The translations under genes and the position numbers were made by a program. Below are positions 1-8,115 of a DNA stretch of 64,000 nt, one piece after another. The stretch is from Streptomyces monomycini (GTDB lineage Bacteria > Actinomycetota > Actinomycetes > Streptomycetales > Streptomycetaceae). Location: assembly GCF_022271435.1 (NCBI RefSeq), contig NZ_JAFIQY010000005.1:1-64000 (forward strand), written 5' to 3'. Positions within the stretch are counted from its first letter, which is position 1; each line of letters starts with the position of its first letter. Under the pieces are notes generated by a model. The model searched no databases, was not told the DNA's origin, and saw nothing but the letters and a program-made list of their open reading frames with translations.

Positions 1-1100
1 ACGGACGTCGCCGACCGCTCCGCCGTGGCACCGGGTACCGCCCGGCCCGCGCCGCCGCCCCCGGCCCCGTCCGGCGCCGCTGCCGTCCGCTCGGCCGTCG
101 GCGCCGTGTCGCCGCCGGTCAGCGCGATGCCCGTGGCGACCGCCACGCCCGCGACCACCGCGACACCGACACCCGCCACGGCCGCGGCCACCGGCCCGGC
201 CTGCCCGAGCTGGCCGCGCAGCAGATGCCGCACGGATTTCCGTACGGCGGTGAGCGCGTGCGGTACGGACGTGGCCGTACCGCTCCCGGCCGCGTGAGCG
301 CCTCCGGCCGCGGCGGCCCCGGCCCCGGCGAGCGGGAGCAGGAACTTCGCCGAACCGCCCGCCAGGAGTGCCAGCAGCGCGGGACCGGTGAGCGCGGGCA
401 GCCGGTCGTTGGCCCGGGTGAGCAGCGCCATGCGGGCCCGGCAGCCGGGGCAGTCCGCGAGGTGGCCCGTGACCCCGTCGGCCTGCTTCGCGGTGGCCTC
501 GCCCCGTACGTACGCGGGCAGCCGCTGCCAGTGCACCTCGCACGCCGGGTCGTCCGGTGTGCCCGGCACCGAGCCGAGGAACGCCTGCCGCATGCCCTCC
601 CTGGCCCGGTGCAGCAGCACGGCCGTGGCGCCCTTGCCCGCCCCGATCGCCTTGCCGACCGCCTCCAGCGGCTGGTCCTCGGCCTCCGCCAGCCACAGCG
701 CCGTCACCCAGCGCTGCGGGAGCCGTTCCATGACGCGGGCGAGCAGATCGACGTAGGCGACGCGCTGCGCCGGGTCGGCGTGCTCGGCCGCCGGGCCGGT
801 GCCGGGCCAGGCCTGGCCGTCCTCGGGGTCCTGCGGTATCTCGCGGGCGGCGGCCGCGCCGACGGCCGAGGCGAGGTGGCGGATGGTGGTGCGGAGGTAG
901 GCCGGGACGTTGTCGATGCGGTGACCGGACCGGATACGGCGCCAGACCCGGAAGTGGGCCTCGGCGACGAGGTCCTCGGCGAGCCAGGCGCTGGTGGTCA
1001 GTGAGCGTGCGTAGGCGACCAGGCGCGGGTGCTCGCGCTCGTAGAGCCGGGTGTAGTCGTCCGCCGCCGACGCCGGGGACCCTGCGGATGCTTCGGACAT
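1..1100 (-). CDS. ECF-type RNA polymerase sigma factor with C-terminal zinc-finger and membrane segment (partial, runs off left edge)
   Basis: The gene reads leftward from the ATG at 1100 and stays open to the window edge, giving at least 366 residues. The N-terminal part has a sigma-70 region 2 pattern (TRLYEREHPRLVAYARSL, then HFRVWRRI). Region 4 follows at about residues 135-190 (MERLPQRWVTALWLAE). After that comes an anti-sigma-like zinc motif, HLADCPGC, near residue 213. A small hydrophobic Ala/Val/Gly segment lies near residues 298-330, followed by an Ala/Pro/Gly tail. Ordinary ECF sigma factors end near 200 residues, so this is a long form in which sigma factor and regulator-like domain are one chain. 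The target regulon cannot be read from the sequence. The C-terminus lies outside the window. Confidence 0.85.
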   Translation of the reverse strand, partial: MSEASAGSPASAADDYTRLYEREHPRLVAYARSLTTSAWLAEDLVAEAHFRVWRRIRSGHRIDNVPAYLRTTIRHLASAVGAAAAREIPQDPEDGQAWPGTGPAAEHADPAQRVAYVDLLARVMERLPQRWVTALWLAEAEDQPLEAVGKAIGAGKGATAVLLHRAREGMRQAFLGSVPGTPDDPACEVHWQRLPAYVRGEATAKQADGVTGHLADCPGCRARMALLTRANDRLPALTGPALLALLAGGSAKFLLPLAGAGAAAAGGAHAAGSGTATSVPHALTAVRKSVRHLLRGQLGQAGPVAAAVAGVGVAVVAGVAVATGIALTGGDTAPTAERTAAAPDGAGGGGAGRAVPGATAERSATS

Positions 1101-1377
1101 GAACGGGCAACCCCTGACGTGTCGCCGCCGGCCCCCGGAACCGCGTCGCGGCCCCGGCCGGGCGCCCTGGTCCGGTCACAGGCTCTCACTTGCGGGCAGA
1201 CCCGTTCCGGTTCGGACGGCCTTGCTTGGATTTCGCAAGCGTAGGGAGCACATATCGCCGCAATCAAAGTTCGTGACGCACCTCACGCGGCCATTCGGTG
1301 CACTGGCGTAATACGCGGCGCGTCTTACGGGTCGTAGAGGCAGAGACCCGTCCGCACAAGCACCCAGGGAGCCGGCG

Positions 1378-1791
1378 ATGCCCCACGTCATCGACCAAGC
1401 CGTACACGCCCGACTGATCGCGACCGTGCCCCGCTCGCGGAAGGTCCCCGCCCGGCTGCGCTACGACAGCGCGGACCCGCTGGCGGTGCACGTCGTCTTC
1501 CCGCCCGCGGCGTCGCTGGACGGGGCGGAGGTGGTGTGGACGTTCGCCCGCGACCTGCTGGCGGAGGGCCTGCGGGAGCCGTCCGGCCAGGGGGACGTGC
1601 ACATCTGGCCGTGCGGCCCGGACAACACGATGCTGGAGTTCCACACCGCCGACGGCCTGGCCATGGTGCAGTTCCCGGCCCGCGACCTGCGCCGCTTCCT
1701 GATGCGGTCGTACGGCGTGGTGCCGCTGGGCGGCGAGGCCCGCCACCTCGACGTCGAGGGCGACCTCGCGGCCCTGCTGCGCCAGGCGTAG
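1378..1791 (+). CDS. SsgA-like sporulation/cell-division protein
   Basis: This 137-residue protein matches the SsgA-like (SALP) family found in sporulating actinomycetes. Members take part in septum placement, septal peptidoglycan handling and spore wall formation. The start is supported by AGGGAG seven bases upstream of the ATG. Family-like features are the opening VIDQAV, the acidic DPLAV turn, the WTFARDLLAEGL helix and the late DLRRFL segment. A close paralogue lies at 5924-6331, and the two align almost end to end. The gene stands alone between the sigma factor and an aldo/keto reductase. Which SALP subgroup it belongs to cannot be decided by eye. Confidence 0.85.
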   Translation: MPHVIDQAVHARLIATVPRSRKVPARLRYDSADPLAVHVVFPPAASLDGAEVVWTFARDLLAEGLREPSGQGDVHIWPCGPDNTMLEFHTADGLAMVQFPARDLRRFLMRSYGVVPLGGEARHLDVEGDLAALLRQA

Positions 1792-1981
1792 GCCGCCGGG
1801 TGCGGCCGTTCTGCCTCAGTCGCATCCGGACAGGTGGCCGGTTCATCGTGACCGGGAACCGTTCGCCGGGGGAGACCGCGTCCCGCGGGTCTCCCCTCCG
1901 GCGACCGCTTGACTTCAAGTGCGCTTCAACAGGAAGAGTGATCAGCGAAACGATCCAGCACTCGTCCTGAGGAGCCTCATC

Positions 1982-2950
1982 ATGCGCACCATCACGCTCG
2001 GCAGCACCGGACCCGAAGTCGGCGTCATCGGCCTGGGCTGCATGGGGATGACGCATGCCTACGACCCGGCGGGCCGGGACGAGGCGACGTCCGTCGACGT
2101 GCTCCGGCAGGCGGTCGACCTCGGCGTCACGCTCATCGACACCGCCGATGTCTACGGCCCGTACACCAACGAGGAACTGGTGGGCCAGGCGCTGGCGGGC
2201 GGGTACCGGGAGCGGGCGGTACTGGCCACGAAGGTCGGTCTGGAGTCCTCCCCGGGCCGGCCGGGTGACCACACCGCGCTGGTCCGCAACGGCCGCCCCG
2301 AGCACATCCGCCGTTCCATCGACGAGAGCCTGCGCCGCCTGCGCACCGACTACGTGGACCTGTACCAGCTGCACCGGGTGGACCCCGAGGTGCCGGTCGA
2401 GGAGAGCTGGGGCGCGCTGGCCGAGGCCGTCCAGGCGGGCAAGGCCCGGCACATCGGCCTGTCGGAGCCGACCGTCGAGGAGATCCGGCGCGCGCAGACC
2501 GTGCACCCGGTCGCCTCCGTACAGTCCGAACTGTCGCTGTGGACCCGTGAGGCGCTGGACGAGGTCGTGCCGTACTGCGAAGCGCAGGGCATCGCCTTCC
2601 TGCCGTTCTCGCCGCTCGGCCGCGGCTTCCTGACCGGCAGCATCACCTCCTTCGACGAGCTGCCGCAGGACGACTTCCGCCGCCGGCTGCCGCGCTTCCA
2701 GCAGGACGCGCTCAAGACCAACCTGGAGCTGGTGGGCAAGGTCCGCGCCATCGCCGGGGAGCACGGCGCCTCCCCCGCGCAGGTCGCCCTCGCGTGGGTG
2801 CTCGCCCAGGGGCGGTACGTCGTCCCGATCCCCGGCACCAAGACCCCGAAGTACCTGGTGGACAACGCCGGCGCGGCGGACGTCACCCTGTCGCCCGCCG
2901 CGCTGGCCGCACTCGACGCGCTGCCGGCGGCCGAAGGCACCCGTTTCTGA
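1982..2950 (+). CDS. Aldo/keto reductase
   Basis: This 322-residue NAD(P)H-dependent oxidoreductase belongs to the AKR superfamily and probably reduces small aldehydes or ketones in the cytoplasm. The catalytic tetrad is visible as Asp53 and Tyr58 (LIDTADVYG), Lys84 (LATKVG) and His131 (LYQLH). The phosphate-binding end VPIPGTK is present near the C-terminus. The reading frame is open further upstream, but the ATG at 1982 is chosen because a CTGAGGAG sequence precedes it and the family motif TLGSTGPEVGVIGLG begins there. The length is normal for the YajO/Tas-like group. The 190 bp upstream hold no gene and probably the promoter. The natural substrate is unknown. Confidence 0.9.
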   Translation: MRTITLGSTGPEVGVIGLGCMGMTHAYDPAGRDEATSVDVLRQAVDLGVTLIDTADVYGPYTNEELVGQALAGGYRERAVLATKVGLESSPGRPGDHTALVRNGRPEHIRRSIDESLRRLRTDYVDLYQLHRVDPEVPVEESWGALAEAVQAGKARHIGLSEPTVEEIRRAQTVHPVASVQSELSLWTREALDEVVPYCEAQGIAFLPFSPLGRGFLTGSITSFDELPQDDFRRRLPRFQQDALKTNLELVGKVRAIAGEHGASPAQVALAWVLAQGRYVVPIPGTKTPKYLVDNAGAADVTLSPAALAALDALPAAEGTRF

Positions 2951-3005
2951 GAACGCCCCTCGTCCGCACCCCCGCGTCAGCCCGGCCGCGTCCACACCCC
3001 CGGCA

Positions 3006-3617
3006 TCAGCCCGCACCCACCCCGTCGAACAGCTGCGCCAGGCGCATGTCCAGGAGCTGGACGGCCTTCTCGGGGGTGTGGACGTCCAGCAGGATGTACG
3101 TCGAGAGTCCGTCGACCAGGCTGATCAGCACCATCGCCTCGTCGTCGGCGTCCCGGTCCCGGCGCACCTCGCCGCGTTCCATCGCCCGCCGCAGCTGGTC
3201 GGCGAAGAGGTCCCGCAGTTTGGGGATGCCGTCGCGGACGTCGGCGCGCAGGGCGGCGTCGTGGACGGCCCGGTGGAAGTGGGCCACGCCCACCAGGAAC
3301 CCGATGCGGCTCTGCTCGTCCAGGGGCAGCATCCCCGTCAGGCAGGCACGCAGGATGTCGCGGGGGGTGGGCTCGCCGTCCAGCGCTTCGATGCGGGCGC
3401 GGATGCGGTCCTGGGCGAGGGTCTCGATGTAGCGGAGCGCGAAGACGAGCATTTCGTCCTTGGTACGGAAGTAGTGCTGGAGCCGTCCGAGGGAGATGCC
3501 CGCCTCGGCAGCGACGTCCCGCAGGCTCGCCCCCTCCAGGCCCCGGGTGCTCGCGATCCGCCACAGCGCCTGGGAGATCTCCCGGCGCCGCGCTTCGTGG
3601 TCCACCTTCTTCGGCAC
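3006..3617 (-). CDS. TetR-family transcriptional regulator
   Basis: This is a 203-residue repressor-type protein. An N-terminal helix-turn-helix at about residues 30-52 (ASLRDVAAEAGISLGRLQHY) is followed by an all-helical ligand-binding domain, as in TetR proteins. It is transcribed away from the PH-domain pair at 3714-5767. The 96-bp gap between them holds two copies of a palindromic site (separate entry), so it probably represses itself and the neighbours. The ligand is unknown. C-terminal motifs such as MVLISLVDGLSTYIL resemble TetR proteins that control lipid or membrane genes, but that is only a resemblance. Confidence 0.9.
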   Translation of the reverse strand: MPKKVDHEARRREISQALWRIASTRGLEGASLRDVAAEAGISLGRLQHYFRTKDEMLVFALRYIETLAQDRIRARIEALDGEPTPRDILRACLTGMLPLDEQSRIGFLVGVAHFHRAVHDAALRADVRDGIPKLRDLFADQLRRAMERGEVRRDRDADDEAMVLISLVDGLSTYILLDVHTPEKAVQLLDMRLAQLFDGVGAG

Positions 3618-3643
3618 GTGTTCCGTGGCCTCGCCTTCTTTTT

Positions 3644-3695
3644 TACAAGTCGCTCGTACCGTTATAACGTACCGCTACTCAATACAAGCGACTTG
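3644..3695. promoter_or_regulatory. Double palindromic operator between the TetR gene and the PH-domain genes
   Basis: CAAGTCGCT at 3646-3654 is the exact reverse complement of AGCGACTTG at 3687-3695. Each box lies within a quasi-palindrome of the form ACAAGCGACTTGC. Between them is a perfect 8-bp palindrome, GTTATAAC, at 3661-3668, flanked on both sides by CGTACCG. The position between two divergent starts (3617 and 3714) is typical of an autoregulated TetR operator. Binding by the adjacent TetR protein is an inference. Confidence 0.7.
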
Positions 3696-3713
3696 CAAAG
3701 AACGGGGCTCCCC

Positions 3714-4232
3714 ATGTCCGCACCCGCCAACCCCCTGCTGCGGCCACCCCGCAACCGGGTCGATCCCCGCGCCCGCCGCTGGTGGACCGTCCAGGCGCTG
3801 CTGACGGTCAGCGGACCGACACTGCTCACCGCGCTCGCCCTGGCGGTCTGCTCGGTGCTGTTCTTCCCCGGCGCCCTGCCCTGGCTCGCCCCGCTCCTGC
3901 TGGTCGCGCTGGTCCTGCCGGCGCTCGGCTATCTGCTGGTCATGCCGCGGTGGCGGTACTCCGTGCACGCCTGGGAGCTGGGCAGCCGCGCGGTGTACGC
4001 CGCGGGCGGCTGGTTCTGGCAGAAACGGCGGATCGCGCCGCTGTCGCGGGTACAGACCGTGGACACCGTGCGCGGTCCCCTGCAACAGCGGTTCGGGCTC
4101 GCGACGGTCACCGTCACCACCGCCTCCACCGCGGGCGACGTGAAGATAGCCGGGCTGTCCGACGCGGACGCCGAGGAGCTGTCACGGCGCATCGGCGAGG
4201 CCGCGCAGGCCGTGCCGGGTGATGCCGCATGA
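3714..4232 (+). CDS. Membrane PH-domain protein (bPH2/YdbS-like)
   Basis: This is a 172-residue membrane protein. Two adjacent hydrophobic segments at about residues 27-75 are followed by a bacterial PH domain (bPH2) with the family-like stretch RRIAPLSRVQTVD and a central QQRFGLATVTVTTAS strand pair. The ATG at 3714 lies 97 bp from the divergent TetR gene. The frame is open further upstream, but that part only mirrors the TetR gene. The stop overlaps the next start by four bases, so the two PH-domain genes are translationally coupled, like ydbS-ydbT pairs elsewhere. The molecular role of the family is poorly defined; envelope stress is sometimes suggested. Confidence 0.85.
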   Translation: MSAPANPLLRPPRNRVDPRARRWWTVQALLTVSGPTLLTALALAVCSVLFFPGALPWLAPLLLVALVLPALGYLLVMPRWRYSVHAWELGSRAVYAAGGWFWQKRRIAPLSRVQTVDTVRGPLQQRFGLATVTVTTASTAGDVKIAGLSDADAEELSRRIGEAAQAVPGDAA

Positions 4233-5767
4233 CCACCGCCACCTCTCCCGTCACCGGCGCGCCGCCCCGCTGGCACCGGCTGGACCGGCGCACCCTCCTG
4301 GTGCACTGCGGCTGGCTGGCCGCCCCGCTCGGCTCGCTCGCGCTGACCGCGCTGGCCACCGGCGGCCGGATCGGGACCGGCGCCTGGATCACCCTGGCGT
4401 CCATCGCGGCCGCCTTCGCGGTCCTGACCGCGATCGGGTCGGTCCGCTGGGCCCGTACGGACTACCGCGTCACCCACGACTCCTTCGAGGTGCGCAGCGG
4501 GGTGCTGACCCGGCGGCTGCGGTCCGTGCCGCTGCACCGCATCCGTACGGTCGACCTGACGGCCTCGCCGCTGCACCGGCTGCTCGGCGTCACCGTCCTG
4601 CGGGCCGGCACCGCGGGCCCGGCGGACGGCAGCGGCGACCTCTCGCTGGAGGCGCTGACGACGGCCGACGCGGAGCGGCTGCGGACCGCACTGCTCGCCC
4701 GCGCCGGCGTCCGGGCGACGGACGAGGACCCGGTCGTCTCCCGTATCGACTGGCGCTGGCTGCGCTACGCGCCGCTCACCTTCTGGGTCGTCGGCGGTGT
4801 CTTCGCGGCGGCCGGCGGTGTCTACCGCGTCCTGGACGGCGCCGGCATCAAGCCGTGGAAGCTGGGCATCGTCCGTAGCGCGTTCGACGAGTTCGGCGCC
4901 CGGGCGCTCTGGGTGACGGTTCCGCTCGCACTGCTGGCCGTCATCGTCCTCGGCACGGTCGGCGCGCTCGCGCTCTACGTCGAGGGCTGGTGGAAGTTCC
5001 GCCTCGAATGGACCGACGCGCGCACACTGCGGGTGCACCGCGGCCTGCTGACCACGCGGTCGGTGACCATCGAGCGGGCCCGGCTGCGGGGTGTGGTCCT
5101 GCGCGAGCCGCTGCTGCTGCGGGCAGGGGGTGGCGCCACCGTCCGCGCGGTCGCGGGCGGCCTGGGCAACAAGGAGGAGAACCGCAAGCGCAGCGTGATC
5201 CTGCCGCCCGCGCCGCGCGCCGAGGCGATGCGCACGGCCTCGGGGACGCTGCGTGCCGGGTTCTCCGATGCCGGTCTCCGTGAGCATCCGCGCGCGGCCC
5301 TGCGCCGCCGCCGGATGCGCGGGCTGCTCTTCGTGACGGTCCCGGGCACCCTTGTCCTCGCGGTGCTGGGCGCTCTCCTGACGCCCGTACTGCTGCACTG
5401 CGCCTGGGTGTTCGCGCTGGTGTCGGTGCCGGTGGTGCTGTGGCTGGCCCGGGACGCGTACCGCAATCTGGGGCACGGGCTCGACGGGCGGTATCTGGTC
5501 GCGCGTTCCGGCACGTTCAGCCGGGACACCGTCGTGCTCCAGCGCGAGGCGGTCGCGGCCTGGACGTTCTCCAGCACGCCGTTCAGCCGGCGGGCCGGGC
5601 TGGTCACCCTCACCGCCGCGGTCGCCGCGGGCGAGGACGGATATCACGTACGGGACATCCCGGCGGACGACGCTCCGGCCCTGGCGGCGGCCGCGGCGCC
5701 CGGAATCCTGGAGGAGTTCCTGGCGCACGGCCCCGCGAAGCCCCGGCCGGACCTGCGCCGGAGCTGA
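4229..5767 (+). CDS. Large membrane PH-domain protein (YdbT-like, several bPH2 repeats)
   Basis: This 512-residue multi-pass protein starts at an ATG overlapping the previous stop (ATGA). It contains repeated bPH2-type units. The first lies at about residues 75-165, with SVPLHRIRTVDL and LLGVTVLRAGTAG. The second is near residues 265-320 (VTIERARLRGVVL). The third is near residues 430-490, with VVLQREAVAAW and GLVTLTAAVA. Hydrophobic pairs separate them. This matches YdbT, the usual partner of YdbS. The two genes form an operon facing the TetR gene and are likely under its control. The function is unknown beyond membrane association. Confidence 0.85.
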   Translation: MTTATSPVTGAPPRWHRLDRRTLLVHCGWLAAPLGSLALTALATGGRIGTGAWITLASIAAAFAVLTAIGSVRWARTDYRVTHDSFEVRSGVLTRRLRSVPLHRIRTVDLTASPLHRLLGVTVLRAGTAGPADGSGDLSLEALTTADAERLRTALLARAGVRATDEDPVVSRIDWRWLRYAPLTFWVVGGVFAAAGGVYRVLDGAGIKPWKLGIVRSAFDEFGARALWVTVPLALLAVIVLGTVGALALYVEGWWKFRLEWTDARTLRVHRGLLTTRSVTIERARLRGVVLREPLLLRAGGGATVRAVAGGLGNKEENRKRSVILPPAPRAEAMRTASGTLRAGFSDAGLREHPRAALRRRRMRGLLFVTVPGTLVLAVLGALLTPVLLHCAWVFALVSVPVVLWLARDAYRNLGHGLDGRYLVARSGTFSRDTVVLQREAVAAWTFSSTPFSRRAGLVTLTAAVAAGEDGYHVRDIPADDAPALAAAAAPGILEEFLAHGPAKPRPDLRRS

Positions 5768-5923
5768 TCGCAAACCGTTGTCAACCCACGCGTTGCCCAC
5801 CAATCATGACGACCTGGACATGACATAAATCACACCCCTGTCACGTGCACGGCCCGGGCGGGCACACCGTCCTACACGGTGAAAGCCATGTCCCGACCCG
5901 ACAGCCGTAAGGGAGCAGCCGCG

Positions 5924-6331
5924 GTGCAGAGTGTCATCGACCAAGCCGTCCAGGTACGTCTCATCGCGACCGCGCCCGGCTCCCGGACCGTGCCGGCCGT
6001 GCTGCACTACCACCCGGCCGACCCGCTCGCGGTGCGGATCACCTTCCCGCCGGAGATCTCCCTGGACGGCGCCGCGGTCGACTGGGCCTTCGCCCGCGAA
6101 CTCCTCGCCGAGGGCCTGCGGTCCCCGGCGGGCAGCGGCGACGTACGGGTGCGCCCGGTGGGCCGGGGCCGCACGGTGCTGGAGTTCCACGTCGAGGACG
6201 GCGTCGCGATGGTGCAGGTCGACACCGCCGAGCTGAGCCGCTTCCTGGACCGCACGTACCAGGCCGTGCCCGCGGGCCGGGAACTCCTCGACGTGGACCG
6301 CGGCCTCGCGGAGCTGCTCGGCGACGTGTGA
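5924..6331 (+). CDS. SsgA-like sporulation/cell-division protein, second paralogue
   Basis: This 135-residue SsgA-like protein is closely similar to the one at 1378-1791. Shared features are VIDQAV, ADPLAV, the LLAEGL helix and a final LLDVDRGLAELL. The frame extends upstream to 5879, but the GTG at 5924 is preferred: GGGAG lies nine bases upstream, and the alignment with the paralogue starts exactly there. The two copies lie 4.1 kb apart in the same orientation, separated by unrelated genes. The upstream gap (5768-5923) carries the short inverted pair TGAC/GTCA around 5820-5842 but no clear promoter consensus. Confidence 0.85.
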   Translation: MQSVIDQAVQVRLIATAPGSRTVPAVLHYHPADPLAVRITFPPEISLDGAAVDWAFARELLAEGLRSPAGSGDVRVRPVGRGRTVLEFHVEDGVAMVQVDTAELSRFLDRTYQAVPAGRELLDVDRGLAELLGDV

Positions 6332-6462
6332 GGAGCGGCGCCCGGACCCCGGCCCGCCCGGCGAGCGAGGCGCGGAGCCCGGCCTCCCGGCCCGCCTGAC
6401 GGGTGATGAGCGGCGCCCGGCCCGAGCCCTGCCCGGCCCCCGGCGCCGCCACCCGCCACGCG

Positions 6463-7215
6463 TCAGCGCTTCGGGAACCCGAACCCGTACCCCTGCTGCT
6501 TCATCCACGGCAGCAGCCGGTCCAGCGCCGCGACCGTCTGGCTGCGGTCGCCGCCGCCGTCGTGGAAGAGGACGGTCGGCCCGTTGCGCAGTTCCCGGCG
6601 CACCGTGCGCACGATCGCGTCGGTGCCGGGCCGTTCGAAGTCCTTGCTGTCCACGTTCCAGCCGAGCGGGCGCATCCCGTGCTCGGCGGCCAGCGTCCTG
6701 CTGTACGGGGTGAACGCGCCGCCCGGCGCCCGGTAGTAGTCGACCCGCGGGCCGTCGGCCGCCTTCTCGATCATCTGCTGGGCGTCGACTATCTGCTGCG
6801 ACTGGTACGTCTCGGGCCGGTGGTCCATGCCGGTGTTGTGGCTGATGGTGTGGTCGCAGAGCTTGTGCCCGGCCGCCGCCACCTGCTTGACCAGGTCCGG
6901 GTGGGCCGCGGCCTGCGGGCCGATCATGCAGAAGGTGGCCTTGACGTCGTACTTCTTGAGTGTGGCCAGCACCTTGGGGGTCCAGACCGGGTCCGGGCCG
7001 TCGTCGATGGTGATGTTGAGGCTCTTGCCGGGCCGGTCGGAGGCGTGCACGATGCTCGGGTCGACCGGGGCGGGCTTGGCCTGTTCGGTGGGGCCCGCGT
7101 GCGCCTCGGAGGTGGCGCCGGACTGCCCGAAGGTCAGGTAGCCGGCCACCCCGAGCGACGCCACCGCCACCGCGGCTCCCCCGATGATGCCGCTCCGCCT
7201 GCCGTGCCGTGCCAT
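6463..7215 (-). CDS. Secreted polysaccharide deacetylase (NodB homology, CE4)
   Basis: This is a 250-residue exported enzyme. An N-terminal hydrophobic segment at about residues 10-30 is followed by a Ser/Thr/Pro linker and the NodB domain. CE4 motifs are recognisable: TIDDGPD (motif 1, metal-binding Asp pair), DHTISH (metal-binding His pair), RAPGG (motif 3) and WNVDSKDF (motif 4). FHDGGGDRSQT supplies the late His. Such enzymes remove N-acetyl groups from peptidoglycan, chitin or related polymers. The ATG at 7215 has a GAGGGACGGGA purine stretch upstream; a GTG at 7233 is the alternative. The gene points away from the two-component operon and converges on the SsgA-like gene. Confidence 0.9.
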   Translation of the reverse strand: MARHGRRSGIIGGAAVAVASLGVAGYLTFGQSGATSEAHAGPTEQAKPAPVDPSIVHASDRPGKSLNITIDDGPDPVWTPKVLATLKKYDVKATFCMIGPQAAAHPDLVKQVAAAGHKLCDHTISHNTGMDHRPETYQSQQIVDAQQMIEKAADGPRVDYYRAPGGAFTPYSRTLAAEHGMRPLGWNVDSKDFERPGTDAIVRTVRRELRNGPTVLFHDGGGDRSQTVAALDRLLPWMKQQGYGFGFPKR

Positions 7216-7404
7216 GCGAATCCCGTCCCTCACTGCCGTGCGCGGGCCACCGCGGACCCGGGTACGGACGCCTCCGTCGGCGCCGTACGCTTCCCCCTGC
7301 GGTGCGCTCGCGCGTTCACTGCCTTGCAGTACGACAGATGCGAAGAATTGCGGTCAGGATCCACCTGTTACCGATCCATCATGAAACTTATTGATACTGG
7401 TGCC

Positions 7405-8115
7405 ATGCCCCGAGTACTTCTGATCGAGGACGACGCCGCCGTGCGCGACGGAGTCACCCTCGCGCTCCGCCGGCGCGGCCACGAAGTGGCGGCCGCGGCC
7501 AGCGGTGAGGACGGCCTGGACCTCCTGCCCGCCTTCCGCCCCGACATCGTGCTGCTGGACCTGATGCTCCCGGGCAAGGACGGCTTCGAGGTCTGCCGGC
7601 GCATCCGCGCCGACCGCCAGCTGCCGATCATCATGCTCACCGCCCGCGGCGACGACCTCGACGTGGTCCTCGGCCTGGAGGCGGGCGCCGACGACTACAT
7701 CGTCAAGCCCGCACGCGGTGAAGTGCTGGAAGCGCGGATCCGCGCGGTGCTGCGGCGCACCGCGCTGCCCGCCGACGGGGACGCCGCCGGCCCCGCCGAG
7801 CCGGGCCCGGCGCCCGTGGAGACCTACGGCGAGCTGGCCGTGGACCGGGCCGGACTCGTCGTCTCCAAGGGCGGCACCGACCTCCCGCTGGCCCCTTCGG
7901 AGATGAAACTGCTGCTGTTCCTGTCCGCGACCCCCGGCCAGGTCTTCAGCCGTCAGCAGCTGCTGGAACACGTCTGGGAGCACAGCTATCACGGTGACGC
8001 GCGCCTGGTGGACGCGTGCGTGATGCGGCTGCGCACGAAGATCGAGGACACCCCGCGCTCCCCCCGGTACGTCCAGACCGTACGCGGCTTCGGCTACCGT
8101 TTCGGCCCCCTGTGA
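7405..8115 (+). CDS. OmpR/PhoB-type response regulator
   Basis: This 236-residue regulator has a receiver domain at residues 1-118: acidic pair LIEDD, phospho-acceptor Asp in VLLDLMLPG, the Thr of MLTAR and Lys in VKPA. A winged-helix DNA-binding domain follows at about residues 140-235 (LAPSEMKLLLFL, RLVDACVMRLRTKIE, VRGFGYRF). The receiver resembles AfsQ1/CseB of Streptomyces, but I do not claim orthology. There is no clear ribosome site before the ATG at 7405, and GATACT lies seven bases ahead, so a leaderless transcript is possible. An ATG at 7381 is the alternative start. The stop overlaps the kinase start (GTGA), indicating coupled translation. Confidence 0.9.
   Translation: MPRVLLIEDDAAVRDGVTLALRRRGHEVAAAASGEDGLDLLPAFRPDIVLLDLMLPGKDGFEVCRRIRADRQLPIIMLTARGDDLDVVLGLEAGADDYIVKPARGEVLEARIRAVLRRTALPADGDAAGPAEPGPAPVETYGELAVDRAGLVVSKGGTDLPLAPSEMKLLLFLSATPGQVFSRQQLLEHVWEHSYHGDARLVDACVMRLRTKIEDTPRSPRYVQTVRGFGYRFGPL

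Noticed and set aside
6332..6462. Coding region between the SsgA-like gene and the deacetylase
   Set aside because: The stretch is G/C-rich with a repeated GAGCGGCGCCCGG and no ribosome site or domain. It is only a convergent intergenic gap.
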